From NCBI GenBank assembly GCA_949300485.1, contig CASGEL010000009.1, forward strand, positions 1 to 57,978: a stretch of DNA of 57,978 nucleotides. The letters run 5' to 3'. Below, piece by piece: positions 9,152 to 18,157 of the stretch (position 1 is its first letter; each line of letters opens with the position of its first letter). The notes beneath the pieces are model-generated. The model was not told the origin of the DNA. It was given only the letters and a program-made list of their open reading frames with translations, and did not search any database. The stretch is from an uncultured bacterium. GTDB taxonomy: Bacteria; Cyanobacteriota; Vampirovibrionia; Gastranaerophilales; Gastranaerophilaceae. The translations under genes and the position numbers were made by a program.

Positions 9152-9507
9152 CGTTCTTGTCCTTTCTTTTCTTATAGAAAACTTGTATTTTATGTCACTA
9201 TGTTTTTATAAACGTTTTTTGTTATTTAAAATTTACAAAAAATATTTATTTTTTATATACTTAATATCTAAAAAGCAAATATAGTTTATATTTTCCCGTA
9301 TTAAGAAATATTAAGTTTACCTGGAATTGTTTTATTTTGGTTGACCTCTTACCGTACCTTGAAACATTTGTTTTTACCTTTCTGCACAAAAGTACACAAT
9401 TTACCTTCTTATTTGGAATGTCGGCATTTTGAATTTTTATCTTTAATCAAAACGTAAAGTTTTCTTTCTGAAATCTCTAAGATTCAATCATATAAAGGAT
9501 TTTAACT
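9152..9507. promoter_or_regulatory. Divergent 356-bp regulatory region with repeated TTTACCT-like boxes
   Basis: A gene-free stretch between the 742-aa gene and the TrmB-type regulator. It contains four or five related heptamers on the plus strand: TTTACCT at 9316-9322, TTGACCT at 9341-9347, GTACCT at 9354-9359, TTTACCT at 9373-9379 and TTTACCT at 9400-9406. They recur roughly every 25-32 bases. They could be operator sites for the neighbouring regulator, but this is inference from spacing alone. No small ORF or RNA gene is recognised here. Confidence 0.3.
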
Positions 9508-10377
9508 ATGTTACAAAAGTTAATATATTGCGTTTGTTTGCAACCGGCGGTAAAATTTGCTAAAATCGATGTCATGGCAGAGGATCTTGTTGAAAGTTTA
9601 AAAGATTTAGGCTTTAACTCTTACGAGGCAAAGGTTTATTTAGCATTACTCAAAAAATATCCTGCAACAGGTTATGAGGTATCCCAAATTGCCGATATTC
9701 CGCAATCAAGGGCATATGATACATTAAAGTCGCTGGTTGCAGCAGGGTTTGTCTTTTCCGATGAGGAAAAACCGCAAAAATATAGTCCGATTTCGCCAAG
9801 AGAATTAACTATGCGGTTTAAGAGGAAACTGAATTCAACAATTGAATTTTTGGATAAAAAACTTCCAGATGTCAAAGATGATTATAATGAGCCAATTCAC
9901 ACAGTTTCAGGGTATGATAACGTTATTGATAAGTTAAAAGAAGTCATTAAAAATGCAAAATCTTCAATTTATATTGTTATTTGGGCGACAGATTATAATC
10001 AATTGGAGAAAGAGCTTGCTCAAGCATATGACAGAGGGGTAAGTATAAAAATTGTTGGTTATGATAATCTGAAAACTGTCTACGGTCTTGTATACGCACA
10101 TGCGGGCGCAAGAGAAATTGAACGAAGTATCGGTAGCAGGCTGATTTATCTTGTTGCTGATAATTGTGAATCCGTTTTCGGTCGTATTGAAAAGCATGTT
10201 GTCTGGTCAAAAAATGATGATATTGCGTATCTTTTAAAAGAGTTTGTTATGCATGAGATGTATTTGCTTGATGTTTATGAACATTTCCCTGAACAATTAA
10301 GATATTTCTATGGTGCCGGGTTTAAAAAGCTTAAAGATAAAATATCTGATAAAAGCTCAAGTTATAAAGCAAAATGA
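9508..10377 (+). CDS. TrmB-family (sugar-specific) transcriptional regulator
   Basis: A 289-aa DNA-binding regulator. A winged helix-turn-helix spans about residues 25-95 (LGFNSYEAKVYLALLKKYPATG, IPQSRAYDTLKSLVAAGFV), the TrmB pattern. A TrmB-type effector/PLD-like C-terminal domain follows (SIYIVIWATDYNQLEKEL). Family members sense sugars and control sugar-uptake and glycolytic genes. The glgA gene and the sugar ABC permease in this window are conceivable targets, but no site evidence links them. The ATG at 9508 has a strong AAAGGA site eight bases upstream. A second Met at 9574 matches the usual family start but lacks a ribosome site. The gene may autoregulate from the upstream 356-bp region. 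Confidence 0.85.
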   Translation: MLQKLIYCVCLQPAVKFAKIDVMAEDLVESLKDLGFNSYEAKVYLALLKKYPATGYEVSQIADIPQSRAYDTLKSLVAAGFVFSDEEKPQKYSPISPRELTMRFKRKLNSTIEFLDKKLPDVKDDYNEPIHTVSGYDNVIDKLKEVIKNAKSSIYIVIWATDYNQLEKELAQAYDRGVSIKIVGYDNLKTVYGLVYAHAGAREIERSIGSRLIYLVADNCESVFGRIEKHVVWSKNDDIAYLLKEFVMHEMYLLDVYEHFPEQLRYFYGAGFKKLKDKISDKSSSYKAK

Positions 10378-10467
10378 CCTTTACAAATTTTTACTTTCAA
10401 TATTAAAAATTAAGATTTATAATTAAGTGTATAAAAAACATGTATTTTGGGAGAAGTAAAAGAGATT

Positions 10468-11085
10468 ATGGACGGGTATAGTTTTGAATTAATTACTGGA
10501 CCAATGAGCTGTGGTAAAACAGAAGAGTTGTTAAGGCGAGTAAGACGTTGTATTATAGCTAAAAAGAAAGTGGTTGTAATCTCTCCTGATGTCGATACAA
10601 GAGCTAAGGGAGATTATATCGAGTCAAGAAGCGGTTTGTGGCTTGATGCAATTAAGGTAAAACATTCTCTGCAAATAATGAGCTGTGTGAGGGAGGCTCA
10701 GGTTGTTGCAATAGATGAGTTACAATTTTTTGATTCTAATATTGTTAAGGTTATTACGCAGTTGATGAATGATGGTAAAAAAGTTATTGGTACTGGTTTG
10801 GAACTGGACTTTAAGGCAGAACCTTTTGGTTCTATGCCTGAGTTAATGTGTATTGCAACTAGGGTGGATAAACTGCATGCTGTTTGTATGAAATGTGGGT
10901 GTGAACATGCTACAAGAACACAACGTTTAATTGACGGTCATCCTGCGGATAAGAGTTCTCCGCTTATTATGATTGGCGGCGATGAAACTTATGAAGCAAG
11001 ATGTATTAAATGTTATGAACTTCCTGATGTAAAAGCAAAGAAAAAAGCTCTTGGGCTTAAACTTTTACAGTTTAATAAGGATTAA
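10468..11085 (+). CDS. tdk: Thymidine kinase (type II, zinc-binding)
   Basis: Phosphorylates thymidine with ATP in pyrimidine salvage. The 205-aa product has Walker A GPMSCGKTEELL near the N-terminus, the VVAIDELQFFD Walker B/lasso region, and a structural zinc site made by CMKCGCEHA and CIKCYELPD. I chose the ATG at 10468; a TTG at 10447 would add seven residues and would place the GGGAG ribosome-site candidate inside the coding region. The family is usually 190-220 aa. Confidence 0.95.
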   Translation: MDGYSFELITGPMSCGKTEELLRRVRRCIIAKKKVVVISPDVDTRAKGDYIESRSGLWLDAIKVKHSLQIMSCVREAQVVAIDELQFFDSNIVKVITQLMNDGKKVIGTGLELDFKAEPFGSMPELMCIATRVDKLHAVCMKCGCEHATRTQRLIDGHPADKSSPLIMIGGDETYEARCIKCYELPDVKAKKKALGLKLLQFNKD

Positions 11086-11238
11086 AAAAGTATTGCAGTA
11101 ACGAGATACGGAAGATAAATTTCACATTTTTTTCTGTATGTGATATTATAAGCTCAGAAATAATCTCATAGTGCTGGAAACTTTTTATTTAAAGTTTCGT
11201 CATATAACAAGAAGGGATTATTGGAGGTGTAGATAAGA

Positions 11239-12459
11239 ATGAGAAAACTGATGAAAAAAAGTATTATATTTTTAGGTGTATTTATTGTCTTATTTGGCTG
11301 GGTTATCCGTTCAAATGTTCAAGCTTCTACTCCGGTAGAATTGTATGATAATGTCTGGCGTTTAATCAATACTAAATATGTTGATCAAACAAATAATGAA
11401 CAGGATTGGGGCAAATGGCGCCATAAGTACGACCATGTTATCAAAACAAACGAAGATGCATATGTTGCTATTGATACTATGATTGCCAGTTTAAATGATC
11501 CGTATACAAAGTTTTTAAATCCTAAAGATTTTGCAGAAGAAACAGGTTCTATTAAAGGTTCTTTAAAAGGTATTGGTATTCAAATTGCCGTAAAAGACGG
11601 GAAGTTAACAGTAATTGCACCTATTGAAGATACTCCTGCTGCTAAAGCAGGTTTAATGGCTGATGACGAAATTTTGGCAATTGACGGTAAAAGTACAAAA
11701 GGTATAACAGTTGATAAGGCAGCAGATCAAATAAGAGGTGAAGAAGGTACACAGGTTACTTTGCTTGTTAAACGAGGTAATGCAGAACCTAAGACTTATA
11801 CTATTACACGTGCTGAAATAGAAATTAAATCTATATCACAAAAAGTTCCAGAAAATATTGATATGCCAAAAGATATTTCTTATATAAGACTGAGTTCTTT
11901 TATCAGTAGAAATGCGGCAAAAGAATTTTCTGATATTTTGACAAGTTCTCCGGATAAGAAGGCATTTATTATAGATTTACGTTCAAATCCTGGTGGATTG
12001 TTAAGTAATGCAGTTTATATTTCAGATATGTTTTTAAACGGCGGAGATATCGTAAGTACAGTTGATCGTGATGGATATAAAGAAACTACAAAAGCTGCAA
12101 GAGGTGTACTGACAACTAAGCCTGTTGTTGTTATCTTAAATAAAGGTTCAGCTTCTGCAAGTGAGATTTTCTCAGGTGCTATAAAGGATAATAAAAGAGG
12201 TGTTCTTGTTGGAACTCAGTCTTTTGGAAAAGGTTTAGTTCAGGAAATCAATAAACTTCCAGATAATGCGGGTATAAATATTACTATACAAAAATACCTG
12301 ACTCCAAACGGTACAGATATTCACAAAAAAGGTATAACTCCTGATGTAGTTGTCGAATTAACTGAAGAAGATATTAAAAATAAAAATGATGTTCAGTTAA
12401 AAAAAGCAATTGAGATTGCTCAGGAATTATCTAACGGTACTTATGTAGTTAATAAGTAG
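11239..12459 (+). CDS. ctpA: C-terminal processing peptidase CtpA (family S41A)
   Basis: A periplasmic or membrane-anchored serine protease that trims C-termini of exported proteins. The 406-aa product has an N-terminal signal/anchor (residues 8-28), a PDZ domain (about 95-180) and the S41 catalytic domain. The nucleophile is in GSASASEIF (near residue 306) and the general-base Lys is in GTQSFGKGLVQ (near 330), so both members of the Ser-Lys dyad are present. GGAGGTG precedes the ATG. A 153-bp leader with a small hairpin (GAAACTTT 11177-11184 with AAAGTTTC 11191-11198) lies upstream, and a strong terminator follows. Confidence 0.95.
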   Translation: MRKLMKKSIIFLGVFIVLFGWVIRSNVQASTPVELYDNVWRLINTKYVDQTNNEQDWGKWRHKYDHVIKTNEDAYVAIDTMIASLNDPYTKFLNPKDFAEETGSIKGSLKGIGIQIAVKDGKLTVIAPIEDTPAAKAGLMADDEILAIDGKSTKGITVDKAADQIRGEEGTQVTLLVKRGNAEPKTYTITRAEIEIKSISQKVPENIDMPKDISYIRLSSFISRNAAKEFSDILTSSPDKKAFIIDLRSNPGGLLSNAVYISDMFLNGGDIVSTVDRDGYKETTKAARGVLTTKPVVVILNKGSASASEIFSGAIKDNKRGVLVGTQSFGKGLVQEINKLPDNAGINITIQKYLTPNGTDIHKKGITPDVVVELTEEDIKNKNDVQLKKAIEIAQELSNGTYVVNK

Positions 12460-12478
12460 AGAAATATAAGACTTTAAT

Positions 12479-12512
12479 AAAAACAGCGGATATATTAAAT
12501 TCGCTGTTTTTT
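12479..12512 (+). terminator. Rho-independent terminator of ctpA
   Basis: A ten-base stem AAAAACAGCG (12479-12488) pairs with CGCTGTTTTT (12502-12511). The right arm runs straight into a T-tract, 19 bases after the ctpA stop. Confidence 0.85.
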
Positions 12513-12627
12513 GCTTTTCATATAACTGTATTAGAAATATTTATACAAATTCTTTAAAAGGTTGATTTAATTTTTATATGAATTTGAAATAATAAAAGAG
12601 TTATCATCCTTAGAGGAATTTGTGAGA

Positions 12628-12795
12628 ATGAATTTGCACGAGCAATGTTTACTGCGTTATTTGACGCACCCTGATGAATTATCATATGCCACCGAGATTT
12701 TAAAATTGAATAATAAAATTCTTGAGCAAAAGTTTGTTGTAAAAAATATTCTTGCCAATGCTGCCAAGTTAAACTATACTGAAAACATAGATTAA
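12628..12795 (+). CDS. Small 55-aa protein upstream of the CHASE2-GGDEF gene
   Basis: An ORF of 55 codons beginning MNLHEQCLLRYLTHPDELSY and ending with TAA at 12793-12795. AGAGGAA at 12612-12618 gives a normal ribosome-site spacing to the ATG at 12628. The stop is only 13 bases before the ATG of the diguanylate cyclase, so the two are probably in one operon. The peptide is soluble and helix-prone with no signal or membrane segment. No family is recognised. The ribosome site and operon placement support a real gene; a regulatory leader ORF is the alternative. Confidence 0.6.
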   Translation: MNLHEQCLLRYLTHPDELSYATEILKLNNKILEQKFVVKNILANAAKLNYTENID

Positions 12796-12808
12796 CAAGG
12801 GTTGGATT

Positions 12809-14593
12809 ATGCTGAAAAAAATATTATATACTCTATGGATTTGTATATTTGCAGTATTAGTTGTTTTAGGGTTAAAAAACGGCAGTTTTATAACATTTAT
12901 AAACTCTATGGAAGCCAGAACATTTGATATAAGACAAAAAATTCTTGTTAATTCCGGCGAGCGAAAACATAATAAAGATATTGTGATTGTTGCTATTGAT
13001 GATGCCAGTTATGAATATATATTGGATAAATATGGAGAATGGCCTCTAAGGCGTGATGTATATGCCAAAATTGTTGATTATATTGAGGCTCAGAGTCCTA
13101 AAATTATTGCATTTGATCTGATGTTTGTCAAATCAATGAAAAGCAGCAGTTCTCAAGATGAGGAATTAGTGAATGTTTTTAAAAAGTATGCTAATGTTTA
13201 CACTGCAATGAATATAGATGATCAGCCGCAAGATGTGCGTAAATCTGTTGCATTACCTGATAAATTGGCTATTAATTTGGAAAATAATTCCGGTAGGGAA
13301 TTAGTAGATTATCTGGAATATTCAAATTGCAGAGTTATTTTACAGGAAATATTAGATGCCACCTCCAATATAGGTTTAATAAATGTTTCTCGATCAGATG
13401 ACGGTGTTCTTCGTAAAATGCCGTTATTCCTACGTTATCAAGGAAAATATTATCCTCAGTTAGGCTTAAAGGTTGGATTGGATTATTTAGGTTTGAGTAA
13501 GGAAAATAATTATTCTGTAGCAAAAGATGGTAAAGTTTATTTAGAAAACGGAAAAAGAGTTTTTTATGCTGATTCAGATGGCGGAGTTATTTTGAATTGG
13601 TACGGTCCTGCGGGAACATTTGAAAATATTCCGATATATAAGCTTATCAAGGCTGCTAATGGTGAAGAGAATTTGAACTATGATTTTAGGAATAAGGTCG
13701 TTTATTTTGGAGCTACAGCAGCAAGTTTATTTGATATAAAAACTGTGCCAGTAGATAAGGTTTATCCTGGCGTTGAGGTTCAGACAACATATGTTAATAA
13801 TATTATAGATGATAGTTTTATTCACAAATGTCCTGAGTGGGTAAATATTATTTCAGGATTGCTGCTTGCAGTGCTTACTGTGTTATGTGTTGTATATATT
13901 TCATCATTGCCTGTTGCTGCTGGATCTTGTGTTACCATTTATGCTCTCTATATAATGTTTGCTTATGAAATGATGGCAGGATTATTTGGGAGTTATTTGT
14001 GGATAAAGATTGTTGCTCCATTGTTTTTTGCTATTTTTATGTTTATTGCGGCTGTTATTGTAAAATATTTAATAAAATCAAGAGATTTTGATTATCAGTA
14101 TAAGCTCGCAACAACAGATGGTTTGACAGAACTGTATAATCACAGGTATTTTCAGGAGCAGATGCAGCAGTTAACTTCTCATGCTAGTCGTTATAATGTT
14201 CCGCTATCGTTGATAATAATTGATATTGATTACTTTAAGAAATTTAATGATACATATGGACATCAGTCAGGAGATGCAGTATTAAGACAGGTTGCCCTTG
14301 AATTAAAGAAAAATGTCAGAGCGTCCGATATAGTATGTAGATACGGCGGAGAAGAAATGAGTATTATTCTTCCAAATACCGGATATGAAGAGGCTGTTGC
14401 TATTGCTAATAAACTTTGTAAAATTATTTCTTCCAAAAAATGCAAGTTGAGTAATAACAGAGAAAGCAATGTTACAATAAGCCTTGGGGTTTCTTCTTTT
14501 GGAGCTGACGGAGTTGAACCCGCTCAGGTTATAGAAGCCGCAGATAAAAGACTTTATAACGCAAAGGAAAATGGCAGAAACAGAGTTAATTAA
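12809..14593 (+). CDS. CHASE2-domain diguanylate cyclase (GGDEF)
   Basis: A membrane-bound sensor that makes cyclic di-GMP from two GTP. Layout of the 594 aa: one N-terminal membrane helix (residues 4-24), an extracytoplasmic CHASE2 sensory domain (about 25-345), a three-helix membrane bundle (about 345-425), and a cytoplasmic GGDEF domain (about 432-594) starting LATTDGLTELYNHR. The active-site loop reads RYGGEEM at 511-517, so Met replaces the usual Phe of GG(D/E)EF. The metal-binding IDIDYFKKFNDTYGH segment is intact. An RxxD product-inhibition site (RASD, 504-507) lies the canonical five residues before the loop. Activity is therefore likely. The gene is co-directional with a 55-aa ORF and a STAND-TPR gene seven bases downstream. 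Confidence 0.93.
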   Translation: MLKKILYTLWICIFAVLVVLGLKNGSFITFINSMEARTFDIRQKILVNSGERKHNKDIVIVAIDDASYEYILDKYGEWPLRRDVYAKIVDYIEAQSPKIIAFDLMFVKSMKSSSSQDEELVNVFKKYANVYTAMNIDDQPQDVRKSVALPDKLAINLENNSGRELVDYLEYSNCRVILQEILDATSNIGLINVSRSDDGVLRKMPLFLRYQGKYYPQLGLKVGLDYLGLSKENNYSVAKDGKVYLENGKRVFYADSDGGVILNWYGPAGTFENIPIYKLIKAANGEENLNYDFRNKVVYFGATAASLFDIKTVPVDKVYPGVEVQTTYVNNIIDDSFIHKCPEWVNIISGLLLAVLTVLCVVYISSLPVAAGSCVTIYALYIMFAYEMMAGLFGSYLWIKIVAPLFFAIFMFIAAVIVKYLIKSRDFDYQYKLATTDGLTELYNHRYFQEQMQQLTSHASRYNVPLSLIIIDIDYFKKFNDTYGHQSGDAVLRQVALELKKNVRASDIVCRYGGEEMSIILPNTGYEEAVAIANKLCKIISSKKCKLSNNRESNVTISLGVSSFGADGVEPAQVIEAADKRLYNAKENGRNRVN

Positions 14594-14599
14594 TAATAT

Positions 14600-17020
14600 A
14601 TGAGAACAGATTTTTTAGAAAAAACTATTAATTTAAAAGATATTCCTAAAGAATGTCCAGTTGATCCTTGTTTATTGGAGAATAATGAAAAGCAAATCGG
14701 TCAAATGTGTGATTTCCTGCAAGGAAATAAAAATTTGCTTTTAGTTAACGGATTTAAAGGCAGCGGAAAGACCCTTGTTGTTGATTTTACTGTATCATAT
14801 ATGTCTTTTGGAGCGCTGCTTTTGCATTATACGTGTTTAGAAACAACTATTTTGGATGATATGTTTCTGAGTTTTTTTGAAACCTTTAGAAATTACACCC
14901 TTATGGGGAAAATAGTTCCTCCAAAGATAAAAGTTGAAAACTTTACACAAAAAATCAGTTCTTATTTTAATACAATAAATCGTCCTATACTTATTGTTTT
15001 GGATGCTTTTGATGATGTCGTTAAGGCAAATAAGGCTGAGATTTTAAACTTTATTAAGCATTTAATGAAATTCCCTAATATTAAAATTATTATGGTTGCA
15101 AAAACTTTTAATTATGAGGATTTTGTTGATGTAGAATATGACAAAGTCACTATGCTTCCGTTTTCTCAAAAGATTTTTGAAAAGTATTTAAAAAACCATG
15201 ATATCAAGCAAATAGGTGTTATTTCAAATGAATTGTATAAACTGTCAAAGGGCTATTACAACTATTTAACGCTAACTTTAAATATTATGAATTTACGTCA
15301 GTTATCACTTGTAAATTTTTTGGAATTATTTTCAAAAAGCTATATGGGATTTCCAGAATTCATCATACGGGAGGCCTTATCATTAGTTGATCCTGTGAGT
15401 GCCCATTTATTCAGGCTTCTTACTGTTATGAGAATTCCGATACATGTAAACCTTTTAAAATCATTGCATTTGTATGATGAGGCAAGAGTATTATTCTTTG
15501 TTTCAAATTCAATACTGTCTGTAGACGGAGAATGTTTATATTTAAAAGATAATTTCCGTAGTGTTTTGGAAAATCAAATTCCTGAAAATGTGATGGTAAA
15601 ATTACATACGGCTTGTATTGATTTATATAATACACAGCTTCCTTTAAAGCCTCTGGAAAGAGATTTGAAATTATCCAGACAGACAATGAGAAATGAAATA
15701 GAATATCATAGTATGTTTATTCCTAAAAAACCTGTGATAAATCCTAATGCAATTCAGCCATATGCTATTCAAAGACCTGTAGTGCAAACGGTTGAACCTT
15801 CTGAGATAAAACCTGAAGTTGAAGTTGAAAAAGTTGTAATCCCATCTGAATCTAAAGAAGAAAAGATTAATAAAATAAGTTTTATTATTGAAGACGAGGC
15901 TGTATTAGATAATATTGCGGATTCAATAAAGGACTTTATAACTTCTGCTGTAGAAGATACAAAGCTTGAAAAAGAAAGTTCTAATATGAGTTTGCAGCAG
16001 ATTTTGAATTCCGCAAAACAAGAGGAACAAAAATATAATTATAAAAGAGTTGTAATGCTTTATCAGACGGCTTTGACAAAGAAAAACGATGATGACTTTT
16101 ATACGTTTTTGCCTGTTATTTATACAAAATTGGCACAGGCTTATCAAAAGCTTTCACATTGGTATGAGGCATTAGAGTATTATACTCAGGCTCAAGATTT
16201 TTATTATAATGCTTCAAATATGGTAAAAGTCTGTGAAATGAAGCTATCGATTGCCAATATATATTATCTTATGTATAAACATGATAATGCTAAATTTATA
16301 TTGGAGGAGTTGGAAAAAACGTCGGATTTGCCAAATGATCTTGTAATACGAGTTAAAATGGCATTGGCAAAATTATCTGATGATGTGGATAGTGAATATA
16401 AGTATTATAACCAAGCAGTACCACTGGTTGATGTTTCTACGGATAAATCTGTTGTGACAGAATTATATTATAAATATGCTGCAGTTTGTGATGAAAAGGA
16501 TGAGCTTAACGAGGCTGCAATGTACTATAAAAAATGTATTGAAGCAGATTATAATCCTAAACATAACAATTATTTATCAAGAGCTTTGTCAAGTCTGGCT
16601 TTGTTATATGATGAAGCAGGCAGTACAAAACTCGCGGTAAAATATTACAGCGAGAGTATAAAAATCGATAATGTTATGAAAAATTATAACGGATTATATG
16701 ATTCGGCTATTCATCTGGCTGAAATTTTTGCATCTAAAGATGACAATAAATCTTTGGAATATATGAATATGGCTTTAGAATATGCCCAAATGACAAAGGA
16801 ACCTTTTTATATAGCAGGAGCTTTGTTAGAATTGGGTGACTTCTATTTTGTAAGAAGGGATATGGAGCATTCTTACAAGTACTTTATTGATGCTTATAAT
16901 GTTGCAAAAAATTCTTTTACAAAGGATAATTTGGATAAGATAGCAGAACGTCTTGAAGATGTTAAAAAACGTATAACAGAGCAGACTTTAAAATCATTTC
17001 AGGAAAAGTATGGAAAATAG
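14600..17020 (+). CDS. STAND-like P-loop ATPase with C-terminal TPR repeats
   Basis: An 806-aa cytoplasmic protein with the layout of signal-transduction ATPases. The nucleotide-binding domain (about residues 30-200) has Walker A NGFKGSGKT and Walker B ILIVLDAFDDV. A winged-helix-like region follows (about 200-330), then a charged linker (about 370-440) and at least six TPR-like helical hairpins (about 455-800, e.g. AQAYQKLSHWYEALEYYTQA). STAND proteins typically act as oligomerising switches; the ligand here is unknown. It starts seven bases after the diguanylate cyclase stop and overlaps rsmG by 11 bases. No strong ribosome site is seen, which suggests translational coupling. The closest architectural relative in the window is the 1198-aa protein at 24229. 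Confidence 0.75.
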   Translation: MRTDFLEKTINLKDIPKECPVDPCLLENNEKQIGQMCDFLQGNKNLLLVNGFKGSGKTLVVDFTVSYMSFGALLLHYTCLETTILDDMFLSFFETFRNYTLMGKIVPPKIKVENFTQKISSYFNTINRPILIVLDAFDDVVKANKAEILNFIKHLMKFPNIKIIMVAKTFNYEDFVDVEYDKVTMLPFSQKIFEKYLKNHDIKQIGVISNELYKLSKGYYNYLTLTLNIMNLRQLSLVNFLELFSKSYMGFPEFIIREALSLVDPVSAHLFRLLTVMRIPIHVNLLKSLHLYDEARVLFFVSNSILSVDGECLYLKDNFRSVLENQIPENVMVKLHTACIDLYNTQLPLKPLERDLKLSRQTMRNEIEYHSMFIPKKPVINPNAIQPYAIQRPVVQTVEPSEIKPEVEVEKVVIPSESKEEKINKISFIIEDEAVLDNIADSIKDFITSAVEDTKLEKESSNMSLQQILNSAKQEEQKYNYKRVVMLYQTALTKKNDDDFYTFLPVIYTKLAQAYQKLSHWYEALEYYTQAQDFYYNASNMVKVCEMKLSIANIYYLMYKHDNAKFILEELEKTSDLPNDLVIRVKMALAKLSDDVDSEYKYYNQAVPLVDVSTDKSVVTELYYKYAAVCDEKDELNEAAMYYKKCIEADYNPKHNNYLSRALSSLALLYDEAGSTKLAVKYYSESIKIDNVMKNYNGLYDSAIHLAEIFASKDDNKSLEYMNMALEYAQMTKEPFYIAGALLELGDFYFVRRDMEHSYKYFIDAYNVAKNSFTKDNLDKIAERLEDVKKRITEQTLKSFQEKYGK

Positions 17021-17600
17021 AGATTTTTATAAAAAATATATGGAGATATTTTTGGAAGAAAATTCCAAGGTGAATTTGATTTCGAAAAATGATGAAAAAT
17101 TTTTGTGGGAAAAGCATGTTTTTGATTCTTTATCCATCGAAAAATTTTTTGAAAAATATGGAGCTGCTCAAACTCTCTTAGATATAGGTACCGGCGGAGG
17201 CTTTCCTGCTGTGCCTGTTGCATTGACATATAAAAATATAAAGGTTACCGCAGTAGATAGTATTGCAAAAAAAATCAGGGCGATTTCTTCAATCAAGGAT
17301 CAGCTAGGTTTAGATAACTTAGAGCCGGTCTGTTCAAGGGTTGAAAATCTTGACGGGCAATTTGATGTTGTAACATCGCGTGCAGTTTCTTCATTAAAAA
17401 ATATCTGTGAATATGCCCTTCCAAAGTTAAATAAAGACGGATATTTTGTAGCGTATAAATCCAGAAAAACTCCTGAAGAAATTGATGAAGCTAAAAATGT
17501 TTTAAAAAAATATAAATCAAAGATAGTTGATATTATTGAGTATGAACTTCCATTGGAAGAAAAACTTACACGAAATTTAATTATTATTAAACGTCTTTAA
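17010..17600 (+). CDS. rsmG: 16S rRNA (guanine527-N7)-methyltransferase RsmG
   Basis: Methylates G527 of 16S rRNA with S-adenosylmethionine. The 196-aa product has the family N-terminus (FLEENSKVNLISK, then WEKHVFDSL), the SAM-binding loop LLDIGTGGGFPAVPVA and the VVTSRAVSSL motif. The ATG lies inside the end of the upstream STAND-TPR gene (11-base overlap), with an AGGAAAAG ribosome site in that gene. In many bacteria it neighbours mnmG and parAB; here it is tied to a signalling operon instead. Confidence 0.95.
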   Translation: MENRDFYKKYMEIFLEENSKVNLISKNDEKFLWEKHVFDSLSIEKFFEKYGAAQTLLDIGTGGGFPAVPVALTYKNIKVTAVDSIAKKIRAISSIKDQLGLDNLEPVCSRVENLDGQFDVVTSRAVSSLKNICEYALPKLNKDGYFVAYKSRKTPEEIDEAKNVLKKYKSKIVDIIEYELPLEEKLTRNLIIIKRL

Positions 17601-17672
17601 TATTCGTACAATTATAATTGAAATTTAGTTTTGACCTTGTAGAATTAAAGAAAAGGGGTATATGATTAGGTC

Positions 17673-18089
17673 ATGACAATTATTAATGACGTTTTTACGG
17701 TTCATACAAAGGGAAATACTGATATTATAGACATTACACCGCAGATACGAAATATTGTTTATAGTCATGAATTACAGAATGCGGTTGTATTTATTTATGC
17801 TCAAGGCAGTACGGTTTCTGTTACTAATATTGAATTTGAGCCGGGGCTTTTGGTCGACTTGCCGGAGGCTTTGGAAAAAATAGCACCGATTAATGCAAGG
17901 TACCATCATGATGAAATGTGGCATGATGGCAACGGTTATGCTCACGTAAGGGCTTCTATTGTTGGAAATTCAACTCATGTTCCGCTTATTAATGGGGTTT
18001 TACAATTAGGTCAGTGGCAGCAGGTTATATTGGTTGACTTTGACAATAAAGCCAGAGCAAGACAAGTTAATGTCCAGATCATTTATTAA
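17673..18089 (+). CDS. YjbQ family (UPF0047) protein, secondary thiamine-phosphate synthase type
   Basis: A 138-aa single-domain protein of the YjbQ/UPF0047 family. Members form trimeric beta barrels and have weak thiamine-phosphate synthase activity; their true role is unclear. The signature is YHHDEMWHDGNGYAH followed by RASIVGNSTHVP and LGQWQQVILVDFD, which carry the conserved His, Glu and Gln residues of the pocket. The length matches the family. It follows rsmG after 72 bases and is followed by a weak hairpin. Confidence 0.92.
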   Translation: MTIINDVFTVHTKGNTDIIDITPQIRNIVYSHELQNAVVFIYAQGSTVSVTNIEFEPGLLVDLPEALEKIAPINARYHHDEMWHDGNGYAHVRASIVGNSTHVPLINGVLQLGQWQQVILVDFDNKARARQVNVQIIY

Positions 18090-18119
18090 AATTTACGGAA
18101 GAATTTTGAAATACTCTCC

Positions 18120-18144
18120 GACAAATATTGCCAGGGGATTTGTC
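18120..18144 (+). terminator. Possible weak terminator after yjbQ
   Basis: GACAAAT (18120-18126) pairs with ATTTGTC (18138-18144) around an 11-base loop, followed by TTATT. It lies between convergent yjbQ and recG. The stem is short, so confidence is limited. Confidence 0.4.
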
Positions 18145-18157
18145 TTATTAAATCGGA

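Noticed and set aside
11177-11198. Hairpin GAAACTTT/AAAGTTTC before ctpA as the tdk terminator
   Set aside because: No T-tract follows on either strand, and it lies closer to the ctpA start; it may be a leader stem but is too small to call.
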